DNA of 64,000 bases, taken from Amorphophallus konjac. Its lineage: Eukaryota; Streptophyta; Magnoliopsida; Alismatales; Araceae. The DNA lies in the NCBI GenBank assembly GCA_022559845.1, contig CM040118.1:159236331-159300330 (forward strand), given 5' to 3'. The notes beneath the pieces are model-generated. The model was not told the origin of the DNA. It saw nothing but the letters and a program-made list of their open reading frames with translations, and searched no databases. Of the stretch, positions 1-10,064 are shown piece by piece. The number at the start of each line of letters is the position of its first letter. The stretch's first letter is position 1. A program made the position numbers and the translations under genes.

Positions 1-1915
1 TGGGCTGTTGTTGTGGGGCCTGTTGAGGCTGTTGTTGTTGTTGTGGTTGTTGCTGCTACTGTTGTAACTGCTGCTGTTGTAACTCCTGCTGTGGCCTATG
101 AGGAGGTCTCCTAGCCTTGAGAGTGGCGACGTATCGTCTCATTTCATCCCAATCTATTTGATGTTCATCATTCATATCGTGGATGTAATCTTTGAAATGG
201 AAGCAGTAATCTACTGTGTGTCCTGGCTGCCTGTGGTAGACGCAGTATTTGGAGGTATCAACATTCGGGGGCCACACGGGCCTTTCTCTGGGTAGGGCGA
301 GTTGGTTTGATGCCATGAGGGCATTAAAAATGTCTGCTAAGGTTTCTGGCAATGGTGGATAGTAGGCTCTCTTGGGGCCGACCGGCCTCCTTTGTTGCTG
401 TTGGGGACCATAGTTCCCCGGGGGTGGAACTTGGTTGTACTGAAGCGGTGGTTGTTGTTGCTGAGGTTATGGTTGTTGTTGCTGGGGTTGATGTAATGGA
501 GGCATATTATCCTGGGGTGGATTATTTTGGGGTGGAGGACGAAGAGGGAAAGGACCTGGTTGGAGGGGAAGTCGGGACATTTGTGGAGGCCTTGGGTTGA
601 CTGCATAATTGGCATTGTTGATCGCCCCCACTTGCTTATTTGTCACGACCCCTTCTGTGGCTCCGCCCGGGACACCAGCGCCTGTCTTTCTGATCACTTT
701 GGGCTTCGGCGACTCAAACATATTCATAATGGGGGAGTCTTTTAACTGGGTTTGGATGTACCGGGCCCTTTCATAGAGTTCCTCCATTGTAGTAAGTTTA
801 TTCATGGCCAGGACGTGTCTGAACTGTGGGGTTGCATTAGACATAATCATCTTCACTTGTTCGGGTTCGGAGAGGGTATCCCTTATTCTTTCCGCCAGAG
901 ACCTCCATCTATCAGCATAGCGGACAAAATCTTCGTCGGGCTTCATCTTTTCGGCCACTAGGTCGGTAATGGAGAGTGAGGGACCGACCCTATCCCTATA
1001 TTTCTGCAAGAACCTTCTCTGGACTATTTCAAAATTCTCGGCCTCGCAGGGCTCCAAAGAATAGAACCACTCTAGCGCGGGACCATCCAATGATCTCCGA
1101 AAGAGGTATGCCCGGGACCTCTGATCGTTTTGCCAATAGGAGGATTCATACATGAAATCCTTGAGGTGAATGAAGGGGTTGCCGGTACCATTGTATCTGC
1201 GGTACGTGGGCATTTCGGAGGGAAGAAGATGAATGACGGGAAGGATTGGCAAAGCAACCTCCGGGGTGGCTTTCACGTCCACCATCCTTCTCAGATTTTG
1301 AAACTGCTCGTCCATACGATTGAACCTATTGAGGAGCGATTGGGCGAGCTCCTTTAGAGGTGAAGGTGGCACTTGCCACTGGGGGAGAAACTGTCTCTCG
1401 GAGACTTGAGGGGGGAACCTGGAATGAGAGGGAGCTGTCGGACCGCCGACAGTTGGCCCTGGCTGAAGCGGTGTGTGGGGAACAACGGGAGTTTGAGATT
1501 GTGACGGGAACTGGAATGAGGGTGGTTGTTGGCTCGCTTGTCCTTGAAGCGAGGGAGACTGGATGGCTTGCGCCAATGAAGGAGATGGAATGGCCTGCAT
1601 GGACTCTTGGAGAGGTGCGATGGCCGGAGTTGATTCCTGGGGCGTGGGGAAAACAGATTTCCCCTTCAGAATGGCCTGGAAGGCCCGGAGCTGTTCAGAG
1701 GTAAGCTCCGTGTTGGCGAGGATGCCCAGTAAGGAAGAGATATCCTGCGATGGGGATGTGTCCCCGGCAATAACCTGCACCTCATGCGAGGGCTCATGAG
1801 AAGGACCTGTGTCCATAGCATAGACTCGCGGGTCGGCTGACAAATCACGACTAGGGTGGTTCTCCTCAAAAGACTCGTGAGCCATGCTCACAGTTTTCCC
1901 AGAACGCAAAAACAT
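1..1915 (-). pseudogene. gag: Gag of element E with two in-frame stops
   Basis: This frame encodes the structural Gag that coats the element RNA in virus-like particles. It starts at the ATG at 1915, and a second ATG lies at 1884. A low-complexity N-terminal half rich in P, S and Q leads into a retrotransposon gag core at roughly residues 235-390, around YRRYNGTGNPFIHLKDF and LEWFYSL. Further on, a Q-rich linker is followed by a CCHC-like knuckle, CVYHRQPGHTVDYC, near 250-210. A TAA at 467-469 and a TAG at 56-58 interrupt the same frame, both inside glutamine-rich runs, which fits C-to-T change of CAA/CAG codons. The reading frame is otherwise open to the left edge. Gag is sure; the Ogre/Tat placement is inferred from the core and the knuckle. 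Confidence 0.85.
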
Positions 1916-2127
1916 ACACTAGCAAGCAGGTAGTAGAGATTATCAAACAAGTGGATGCCTTTACGTCTTTTTTTGTGTTTTGATTTTGATGATTTTTTTT
2001 TGTGTTTTTAGCGAGATCCGAAGTTCACACAAAATAGGGACCCTAGTTTATTTTTGTTTCACCGCCGTGTCAGCTAGGGTCTCTCGTCTCACCACGAATG
2101 AAATGACTAACTCCGGGGAACTTCAAT

Positions 2128-2188
2128 GGTACAACCACCCCAGTGAACGAAGAGGAGATTCTTCGATGTCGGGGACTTACGGAGGTCC
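2128..2188 (-). promoter_or_regulatory. Conserved leader stem-loop motif, copy in element E
   Basis: In the element sense it reads GACCTCCGTAAG, then a 5-bp stem CGAAG/CTTCG around the 8-nt loop AATCTCCT (2148-2165), then GGTTGTACC, all within 61 nt. The same layout is found in elements C, D and F with different stem sequences. Its function is unknown. Confidence 0.7.
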
Positions 2189-2487
2189 CAGTGGAGAGAT
2201 TCTAGTCCGTTGAGAGGAATTCTCAAACGGAGAGTCCTTCCTTCACCGGGAAAGGGTGATCCTTAAAAAAATGAAAAAGGATATAAAAGAGGGATGTATG
2301 TATGCAATGGAATGCTGACAGAGATATGGAGTGGGAAAACAACAGAAATAACAGACATATAATAAACAAACAACCAATCACAACTGACAGTGCTGCCGTG
2401 AGCACAACGGGGGCGCGCGCGGGCGCCAAGGTGGAGAGGGACGGATGGTGCCGAACTTGCAAGGGTAGCCGAAAGGAAGCAGTAGAG

Positions 2488-2505
2488 GTCCCACCGTGAT
2501 CGCCA
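2488..2505 (-). other. Primer-binding site of element E
   Basis: The sense strand reads TGGCGATCACGGTGGGAC directly inside the LTR. The identical 18-mer follows the LTR of element F at 47672. The cognate tRNA was not identified. Confidence 0.65.
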
Positions 2506-2739
2506 ATCTGTGTATAAGGTCGTGCGGTTCGGGGTGCGAAGAGGACGCGGAGCGCGCGGGCTCCTCTTTTGTTTGCTGTAACACAGAAATAAGAGAAGAG
2601 AGAAGGGGCCACCACGGGAGATTGCTCCGGCGGGGCGAGCGGGACAAATGTAATATAGCAAGATATGGGGGTTAAATGGCCATAGCGGGAAGTGACTCGC
2701 CGCGACCTCGGGGGGACGGGAATGGTGCAGAAATTAAAT

Positions 2740-3140
2740 AGCAAGAATTGAAACGGCCATTGGGGAAGTGACTCGCCGCGGCCTCGAGAATATGAGCAGA
2801 TAAGAATATAACAGAATATAAGGAGAATATAAAGAGCGGGAATTTAAACGGCCATTGGGGAAGTGACTCACCGCGGCCTCGAGAACATGAATAGATAAGA
2901 ATATAATATATAAGAACGGGAATTTAAACGGCCATTGGGGAAGTGACTCGCCGCGGCCTCGAGAATATGAATAGATAAGAATATAACATATAAGAACGGG
3001 AATTTAAACGGCCATTGGGGAAGTGACTCGCCGCGGCCTCGAGAATATGAGCAGAATACAACAGAATATAAAGAGAATATAAGAACGGGAATTTAAACGG
3101 CCATTGGGGAAGTGACTCGCCGCAGTCTCGAGAACAAGAT
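2740..3140 (-). repeat. Tandem repeat of about 80-95 bp in the LTR of element E
   Basis: Five to six copies share a constant core of about 45 bp (plus strand AAACGGCCATTGGGGAAGTG, then ACTCGCCGCGGCCTCGAGAA). They are separated by variable AT-rich spacers made of GAATATAA-like pieces. The core contains the CCGCGG and CTCGAG palindromes. The array lies downstream of the TATA box in the element sense, so it would be transcribed. Confidence 0.8.
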
Positions 3141-3752
3141 ATGATCGCCAGGGGCCAAAAGACCCCGAAATAAAGAAAGTGATCGCGCCTACCTCAAGAG
3201 CGGGAGATGGCGGGTTGCTTCTTCCTCCCCCTTCGGCCGGCCGACGGAGAGGGCTTTCCTTGGTTACCCTTGCAAAACAGTAGACAATAAACAAACGGAA
3301 TTAGAAAATGGCAGTGTAGTAACAATTCCTTGCAATAAAAGTAGCAAGATCGTGACCTGACACACACCTGGTTGGTGTGGTTTTAAACCCCTCTCGGACT
3401 CGAGTAGGAGGAAAATGCGATGATGAATGCAAGAAGTATGCAAGAGACGGCGCCCTTATGTAGGGAGATGGAGGATGCAGTATGATGAATGTAAAGAACT
3501 ATGGAGAAAAGGGGAAGAAAAGGCTTATTGGAGGAGCCGAGGGTGAGATCCGGCGGAGCTCCGGCAACGTAGGGACGACGTGGAAGCGCGGTGGACGAAG
3601 ATAGCCTTCCTCTCGCGAGCCTGGACACCCAAGAAGCCGGCAGAACCTCCACCTACAAAAGACCCCACGGGTTAGAAATGACTCCGTAGCCTCTGGGCTC
3701 CGGCAGCCTATCGGATCTCTGCTTGGCTCTCCCAGAACTGAGGGGGTGGGCC

Positions 3753-3762
3753 TCTATTTATA
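3753..3762 (-). promoter_or_regulatory. TATA box of the element E LTR
   Basis: The sense strand reads CTATAAATAG. Transcription would start about 30 bp further left and run toward gag. Confidence 0.65.
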
Positions 3763-3776
3763 GGGCTCCGGAGGGT

Positions 3777-3993
3777 GGAGGCGTCCAGGACCCTGGACGC
3801 CTCCAACAAAGTATATTTTTATTTTTTTGTGTTTTGTCTTTTATGCCAACTGGCATTTTGTATTTTTTATATTTGTTTTAATGGAGGCGTCCAGGGGACT
3901 GGACGCCTCCATTAATATATTATTTTTTATTTGATTTTGGGCTTTGAAAAATAAATTAAAAGAATGGGGGCGTCCAGGGGCCTGGACGCCCCC
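3777..3993 (-). repeat. Three 28-bp GC-rich palindromes in the U3 of element E
   Basis: Near-perfect inverted repeats lie at 3777-3804, 3883-3910 and 3966-3993. Each has arms of about 12-13 bp with the core GGCGTCCAGG/CCTGGACGCC and a centre of 2-4 bp, and AT-rich spacers separate them. All sit within about 240 bp upstream of the TATA box, where control sites are expected. The third copy has GGGGG/CCCCC ends where the others have GGAGG/CCTCC, so both arms changed together. Confidence 0.85.
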
Positions 3994-4253
3994 ATAAAGA
4001 TCCACCCGGCTCCTCAGTTCAGCCATTGGTGGCCGCCCGACAGACACCCTTCCTGGTTTCGGAACCTCTGATGTGTCCGACTGGTGTTGATGCCGTCCGA
4101 ATGCCGTGACGATACGATTCCGGATGCTGAGAAGGGCGGAAGAAGACTCAAGAAAAGGAAGCACTCGAGCGATTCAAAATGCGTAAGCCGTCGCGGGGCG
4201 TCGTATAGTAATATGAGACTTTCTCAGGAGACGTTTGGAATGGCGTGTCTACA

Positions 4254-4721
4254 CCTGGTAGGTGGGGGAGCTGGCCCTGAAGGGTCGGCCCCATCTTGCC
4301 CCCGAGAGGGGAGTGCCGCCGAGCCTGAATCACCCCCGGCGGCGGTAGGATGGCCGGCCTTCTTGGCCCGTTTCTTGGCCTTCGCGGCTTCCCGCAATCT
4401 CCCCTCCAGGGGGTCCTTGCGCTTCGCCCCGCTTGACCGCAAAGATCCCTCGGAGGCCACCCCTTTGCCCTTGTCCCGGGCTTGGGAACGACCCGCGGGA
4501 GCAACAGGTTCATCGGCCGCCGAATCATCCCCAAGATCGACGACCTCGGTGACATCCTCCAAGGGCTCCCGCCGAATGTCTGCAATGAAGAAGAGGATTC
4601 GGTTAGGAAATGAAAAGTCGACCCTCCGACCCCGCAGCAGAATCCGAAGAATGGCACCTAATGGCTTGAGCTGTGTAAGCAGATACCGCTCCACGTTCTC
4701 CAGCGTCACCAGCTCCTCAGT
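4254..4721 (-). pseudogene. Antisense gene of element A, C-terminal part (interrupted by D and E)
   Basis: This continues the reading from 14918 across the D insertion. It encodes ELVTLENVERYLL..., then an apparent intron with donor GTGCCA near 4653 and acceptor CAG near 4580 that is conserved in the element B copy. An acidic, charged, low-complexity stretch follows (GDDSAADEPVAPAGRSQ, then KRKDPLEG and KAKKRAKKAG). The frame is cut at 4254 by element E. The same layout in B identifies it. Its function is unknown beyond membership in the gypsy-associated family. Confidence 0.7.
4717..4721. repeat. Target-site duplication of element D, left copy
   Basis: TCAGT directly before the LTR matches TCAGT at 14918-14922. 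Confidence 0.93.
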
Positions 4722-5898
4722 TGTCACGCCCCGAGAGCGGAAGATACCCGGAGACGCGTGACGAGTTTATATCAATCATGTCAATCAGAGTATTAGTGTA
4801 TTCGACACCAAAATCAGAGATGCGCAAAAGTAAAGATAACCCAACCTTTATTCCTTCATAAGAATATGTCTATTACAAACCTTTGAAGTACTAACTAAAA
4901 TAAAGGAAAAATACAAGGTTGACTCAAGAAAATATGAAAAAGACTAGATAACACGGAAGAAGCTCTATCTCTTTCACTCTTGATTTTCTCCATCCGTTTG
5001 AGTTCCCTCATCGTCGGACTTACCTGAAAAGTAGGGAAACACTAAGTGAGCGAACGCTCAGTAGGAAATTATATCTCAAGAACTAGCAATGGGTTTAAGT
5101 AATTACATCTTTCATGAATCCACTATTGCTATGCATGCTCGCATAAAACGACAAGATAGAGAGAGTGTATAACAATAAGATAGCGAAGAGAACTAGTCAT
5201 GAACTTTCAAGAACTTATATCAAAAGATATCAAGATATTCAAGCAAGTGTATTCATCATATCATGTTGGAATTTGGCTATCACGTTCAAGCACGCAAGTA
5301 TGAAATTACCCTTTTTCGGGCCACGTAAGTCATGTAATATCAAGTCAAGTACAAGATTTGTGGAATGTTCAATCAAGCTAGTCATGCACTTCGGTATAAT
5401 GCCAATACCGTGATCAATTAACTCCCATGGGCACAAGTACTTTCGGGTGCTCCTCCCAGGACCAGATCGGGCCCTATATGCGCAGGCATTAATCATGTAT
5501 TTTAACATCCACTTTTGTGTATAGCCAATATGGAATTTCAAGGATAAAGCTTGTAGACATGTAGGATAGACTTGGATAGAGTAGAGTCCAAAAATATGAC
5601 ACTTGACATAGAATGGCGATAATAACGGTACAATCACGATTATCGATAAAACTAGGTAGAATTAGTTCCCTAACTTGGGTACCATGACAAACAAGTATGG
5701 ACATTCTTTATATAGAATTGAGGTTCACAAGAACATCAAGTTTAATATAGAATTGGGGTCTACAATAACATCACATTGATGGCATGCTTTCCCCGTTCAT
5801 TAAGAAAATTCTCATATCATACTCATGGCATAATATGAGGGCCGATATACCATGTTTCTATAGAGTGACATGGCAAAAATAGGGTGATAGGTTTTTAT

Positions 5899-5958
5899 GG
5901 TACAACCCGCTCAGTCGGCCTTGAGGGAATCCAAGGCTCGAGGAGTCTTACGGAGGTC
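5899..5958 (-). promoter_or_regulatory. Conserved leader stem-loop motif, 3' LTR copy in element D
   Basis: In the element sense, GACCTCCGTAAG is followed by the stem CCTTG/CAAGG with the 8-nt loop GATTCCCT (5919-5936), then GGTTGTACC. It is identical in position in the other LTR (13299-13358). Confidence 0.75.
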
Positions 5959-6189
5959 TCTATGACTAACTCGCTAGTCCAAAGGAACAGAATGTCCAAT
6001 GGAGAGCTTGTATGTCACCGAGAATTGAGGGTAATGCAATAAAACATCATGAAACGTGGGACTATATTCACGGAGTGGAAATATAGTGCCGATAATATCC
6101 TTATACATATATATCAAACTCTCGGTTAACAGAAACAAGGGAAAACAGTAATACAGAAAATAACGACTTTAGCCAAGTCATTAATTATC

Positions 6190-6650
6190 CAATTAACGCC
6201 TTACAGAGGGTCGTTTATTTACAAATTTGACGACTTATATATTAGTCGTCCCTTCAATATTTCTATTCTACAGAAAATCAATATTCTGGAATTTTAACAA
6301 AAACGCACCCTGGACAGGGGCGTTACTTTTCAATTAGCGCCCTGGTCTGGGGCGTCAGTTCAATAAGAGACGACCTAGACAAGGTCGTGAATTCAAGAAT
6401 TTACCAATTTTTAGATAATAAAATTTCAAGAAAAAGGGTACATGATCATGACAGGAAAAATAGCAGGATTTCACAGGTATACTCATGCAATATATTAGAT
6501 TCATGGTTACATAGATATTACATTTTAAACGTGGGTATTTATTAATTACATGTAATTGACGACTTCTAGGTAGGGCGTCAAAACAATAATTAGCGCCCTA
6601 GTGTGGGTCGCTTCTTTAAATTAGCGCCCTTGTCAAGGGCGTTTCTTTTT
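6190..6650. repeat. Cluster of short inverted repeats in the LTR of element D
   Basis: About eight units of 20-25 bp have GACG/CGTC-type arms, for example GACGACT...AGTCGTC (6233-6254), ACGACCT...AGGTCGT (near 6369-6388) and GCGCCCTTG...CAAGGGCGT (near 6623-6642). A second cluster of about five lies at 7200-7410 in the U3, and both clusters recur in the right LTR. Arm sequences vary while staying complementary. Confidence 0.75.
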
Positions 6651-7040
6651 GAAATTACATAGAAAACATCTGAAACCACAATAAAACTATATGCATGCAC
6701 GACCGATGATATTATTAAGATCTTAAGCTAGTTTGGGCTACGATCTTGAGAAAACCTACCTGGTTTAGAGGAAGATACGTAAAAGATGTGAAGAGATGAT
6801 ACTCTATTTGCAACAGAGTTTCCTGATCGCCGGAAGAAGAAAACCAGATGAAGAACTTCTCGTCCTTCAACTATATGAGAGTTTCTTCACGTTGCAGGCA
6901 TCCTGCAGAGGAAGAAGGAAAGACGAACGATCATTATCTTCCTTAAACCGTGACTGAAGGAAAAGAAGAAGACTACCTGTTCTTCGTGCTCGGCAGCAGC
7001 AGACGAACGCCAAAATAGCGATCAGGGCTTGATTAGGGAG

Positions 7041-7050
7041 TATTTATAGA
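7041..7050 (-). promoter_or_regulatory. TATA box of the element D LTR (3' copy)
   Basis: The sense strand reads TCTATAAATA. The equivalent in the 5' LTR is 14441-14450, which would drive the element RNA. Confidence 0.65.
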
Positions 7051-7517
7051 GTTTTTAGGATCGTAATGGAGTTATAGTTTGATTAAGGGTAGTATTGCCA
7101 TGATAGAGTCCCTACTATATTCAACTTTCGACGTAGTTATCCAGAACTTACTCTGGATAGAGTCCTGGATTGAACGAAACTCGAACTGAATTAACATCCT
7201 AAGTGAGGGCGTTAATTTAAATTGACGCCTTGTCAAGCGTCGTTTCTTGTATAAAACGCGCCCAGGTGGAGGGCGTCACTTCTACTTTCCTTTTTATTTA
7301 TTTTTACCGTTTAAGAATTGACGACCTCACATGTTGACGTCCTTTCATAAATTAGCGCCTTGTATAAGGGCGTTTCTTCTTGAAGTAGCGCCTTGACCCA
7401 AGGCGTTATTTTCCTTCTGGCTTATTCTTATGCGTTTAGGCTTTCATCATCTATTTACTTATCTTTTATTTTAATTTGATCCATTTTCAAAATCTTTATT
7501 TTTCCAGGGTTGCTACA

Positions 7518-7531
7518 CCCTCCCCCACTTA
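7518..7531 (-). other. Polypurine tract of element D
   Basis: The sense strand reads AAGTGGGGGAGGG directly before the 3' LTR. It would prime plus-strand synthesis. Confidence 0.85.
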
Positions 7532-7592
7532 AAAGAATTTGGTCCCCAAATTCCATAGTATATATATATGTGGAGAGTGTAGAGTATATACC

Positions 7593-8135
7593 TTAAAATA
7601 ATTCTGGAAATTGCTTCCTCATGAATTCCTCGGTCTCCCATGTAGCTTCATGTTCGGAGTTCTTATTCCATTGTACCTTAAGCATGGGAATAACCTTATT
7701 CCTTAGGGTACGTACTTCACGATCTAGTATCTTCATAGGCTTCTGCTCATATGTGAGATCCTTCTGGATAACTAAGTCTCCATGATCAATAATATGTGAT
7801 GGATCGTGTACATACTTCTTCAACATAGATATGTGGAACACATTATGAACATCGGACAATTGAGGAGGCAATACGATGCGATAAGCAACCTCGCCAACTC
7901 TTTCCAGTATCTCAAAAGGTCCAATGAATCTTGGTGTAAGCTTGCCCTTAACACCAAATCTCCGTATGCCACGTCCAGGCGATATCTTGAGAAATACATG
8001 ATCTCCGACTTGGAATTCAAGATCTCTCCTTCTCGTATCGGCATAAGCCTTTTGCCTAGACTGGGCAACTTACAGTCTTTCTCTAATCAATTGTATCTTC
8101 TCAGTGGTATCCCTTACCATGTCTGGTCCTAATAG
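7593..8135 (-). pseudogene. pol: C-terminal integrase and chromodomain of element D
   Basis: The segment after the integrase core covers the GPF/Y-like region and ends in a chromodomain of about 45 residues (KILDREVRTLRNKVIPMLKV, then W..N...EATWE and MRKQFPELF), closing at 7593. In this clade the chromodomain is thought to steer integration to heterochromatin. Stops lie at 8136-8138 and about 60 bp further on; the last 92 residues are open. The clade call rests mainly on this domain. Confidence 0.85.
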
Positions 8136-8561
8136 TTATTTTTCTCCAACTTCGTCCCAGCATAAGGGTGATCGACAACTCCTTCCGTATAAGGCTTCGA
8201 AATGTGCCATTTGTATACTTGCCTGGTAACTATTATTGTATGCAAATTCAACCAGAGACAAGTGATCATGCCAGCTTCCACCAAAATCAATGATGCATGC
8301 CCTAAGCATATCTTCAATGACCTGATTAGTTCTCTCGGTCTGACCATCCGTTTGAGGATGAAAAGCTGTACTAAAGTTAAGCCTTGTTCCTAACGAATGT
8401 TGTAGTCCCTTCCAAAAATGAGAAGTAAAACGGGGATCTCTGTCAGACACGATTGAGATAGGAATACCGTGTAATCTAACTATGTCCTTGATGTATAATG
8501 CAACCAACACATCGACTGACCATCGACTCTTGATTGGCAAGAAATGCGCCGATTTAGTCAA
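8136..8561 (-). pseudogene. pol: Integrase catalytic core of element D
   Basis: This piece encodes the central rve domain: TKSAHFLPIKS, the second catalytic aspartate in SDRDPRF, and the catalytic glutamate in GQTERTNQ. FAYNNSYQ and LYGRSCRSP then lead toward the C-terminal part. The first aspartate (GMDFIMGL) lies upstream, beyond the stop at 8592. The frame ends with a TAA at 8136-8138. Integrase would join element DNA to the host chromosome; this copy cannot make it in one piece. Confidence 0.9.
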
Positions 8562-8591
8562 TCGGTCAATAATAACCCATATTCCATCATG

Positions 8592-8906
8592 TCATCCTTT
8601 TGATTTAGATAAACCCATGATAAAATCCATACCAATATCCTCCCACTTCCATTTAGGGATATCTAGAGGATGTAGTTTTCCAGCAGGCTTTTGGTGTTCC
8701 GCCTTGACCTGTTGGCATGTGAGACAGCGCGACACGTAGTCCGCTATTTCCCTTTTCATGTTGGGCCACCAAAAATTTCTTTTCACATCTTGGTACATTT
8801 TGGTAGATCCAGGATGAATCGTGTACCTTGATCTATGAGCTTCATCTAAAATCTTCTTCTTTAACTCAGGACAATCCGGTAAACAAGTTCTATTTTGGAA
8901 TAACAA
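8592..8906 (-). pseudogene. pol: Integrase zinc-binding (HHCC) domain of element D
   Basis: It carries the HHCC finger (H in HRSRYTIHPGS, then CLTCQ), followed by WKWEDIGMDFIMGL with the first catalytic aspartate. A TGA at 8592-8594 closes it just before the catalytic core. A TAG at 8937-8939 separates it from RNase H. Confidence 0.88.
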
Positions 8907-8936
8907 CCTTCTATCTGATGCTAATTGAAAATCAGA

Positions 8937-10010
8937 CTATCCTTCTAGTTTGCCCTTAATTTCCACTAATATTGGGTCATCATCCTGGAGTGCTTGTATT
9001 TCAGTTAATAGGTCTGGATGAATGCTTATATGAGATAATGTGACACATTTGAAGTTCGTGTCCATGCTTATATTGAGCTTAGAGAATTGCTCCAGCAACT
9101 TCCATTCTTGAATCATACAATTGGCTAACAGTGCTCTCGGCTTTCGACTAAGGGCATCTGCTACATGATTACCCTTTCCGGGATGATATTGTATATTGAA
9201 GTCGAAGTCCTTGAGATATTCTAGCCAACGCCTTTGCCTCATATTTAGTTCCTTTTGAGAGAAAAGATACTTGAGACTCCTGTGATCGGAGTATACAGTA
9301 AACTGTATTCCATATAGATAATGCCTCCAGATCTTTAGTGCAAATACTACCGCGGCTAATTCTAAGTCATGGACGGGGTAGTTCTCTTCATGTTTCTTTA
9401 ATTGACGAGAAGAGTAAGCTATAACCTTTTCTTGTTGCATTAGAACACATCCGAGGCCAATGCCAGAAGCATCAGTGTATACCTCGAATTTCTCTCCTTC
9501 CATTGGTAAAGCCAAGACAGGAGCTGTAGTAAGATGATCCTTGAGAGTTTGGAAGCTTCTTTCACATTCCTCACTCCATTCGTAATGGATCTCCTTGCAA
9601 GTTAACCTCGTAAGTGGTATGGCAATCTTAGAGAAATCTTTGATGAATCGCCTGTAATAGCCAACAAGACCTAAGAAACTTCGGATCTCGCTAGCATTGG
9701 TCGGTCTTTCCCAATTTCTTACAGCTTCAACTTTTGATGGATCTACTGATAAGCCATCCTTTGATATAACATGTCCGAGAAAAGTCACTTCCTTAAGCCA
9801 GAATTCACACTTGCTGAGTTTTGCATATAAGTGGCTTGCCCTCAATATTTGTAATGCAATCTTTAAATGCTCCTCATGCTCTTCCTTGGTCTCGGAATAA
9901 ATAAATATATCATCAATAAAGACCACCACGAATTGATCCAAATAAGACCTGAATATACTATTCATTAACTGCATAAAGGCAGCAGGGGCATTTGTTAGTA
10001 CGAAAGGCAT
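8937..10010 (-). pseudogene. pol: Reverse transcriptase (C-terminal part) and RNase H of element D
   Basis: The open piece of 357 residues starts inside the RT palm at [13 protein letters not shown]. It shows the catalytic [10 protein letters not shown], then [10 protein letters not shown] and the thumb. RNase H follows from about residue 170: [43 protein letters not shown], and [16 protein letters not shown] copies the RNA and RNase H removes it. Catalytic residues are present, but a TAG at 10065-10067 cuts it from the N-terminal RT. Confidence 0.92.
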
Positions 10011-10064
10011 AACAATAAATTCATAATGGCCGTACCTGCTTCTGAATGCAGTCTTATGAATGTC

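Larger units (their letters stand above)
1916..2510 (-). other. 5' leader of element E between primer-binding site and gag
   Basis: This is non-coding in the element sense. The stretch just before gag is rich in A and C. The middle holds the conserved stem-loop motif at 2128-2188. No believable protein is encoded here on either strand. Confidence 0.65.
1..4253 (-). mobile_element. Element E: Ogre/Tat-like Ty3/Gypsy retrotransposon, 5' part (LTR, leader, gag), runs off the left edge
   Basis: Read on the minus strand the order is LTR (about 4253 to 2511), primer-binding site, a leader of about 570 bp and gag (from 1915). Protease and pol would lie left of the window. The gag core resembles that of element F, and both share the same 18-nt primer-binding site. 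The right border is placed at 4253 because the LTR ends in ACA there and sequence similar to element B's antisense gene starts at 4254. E is therefore inserted in element A. The 5-bp duplication cannot be tested because the other end is outside the window. Confidence 0.78.
2511..4253 (-). repeat. 5' LTR of element E
   Basis: The LTR is about 1.74 kb, bounded on the plus strand by TGTATAAGG and GTCTACA (left border uncertain by 2 bp). The sense order is a U3 with three GC-rich palindromes (3993-3777), a TATA box (3762-3753), and an R/U5 with roughly 85-bp tandem repeats (3130-2740). The second LTR is outside the window, so the borders rest on the TG/CA ends, the primer-binding site and the junction with element A. 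Confidence 0.68.
4722..7517 (-). repeat. 3' LTR of element D
   Basis: It is 2796 bp and nearly identical to 12121-14917. It carries the leader motif (5899-5958), a TATA box (7041-7050 on the minus strand) and about a dozen short GACGCC-type inverted repeats at 6190-6650 and 7200-7410. Confidence 0.95.

Noticed and set aside
2223..2744. Minus-strand ORF of 173 codons with hydrophobic stretches
   Set aside because: It lies across the LTR border, primer-binding site and leader of element E, with low-complexity composition and no domain.
5239..5637. Matching minus-strand ORFs of 132 and 166 codons in the two D LTRs (also 12639-13139)
   Set aside because: They recur only because the LTRs are duplicated. 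No domain was recognised, and the region is the LTR part that would be transcribed as untranslated leader.
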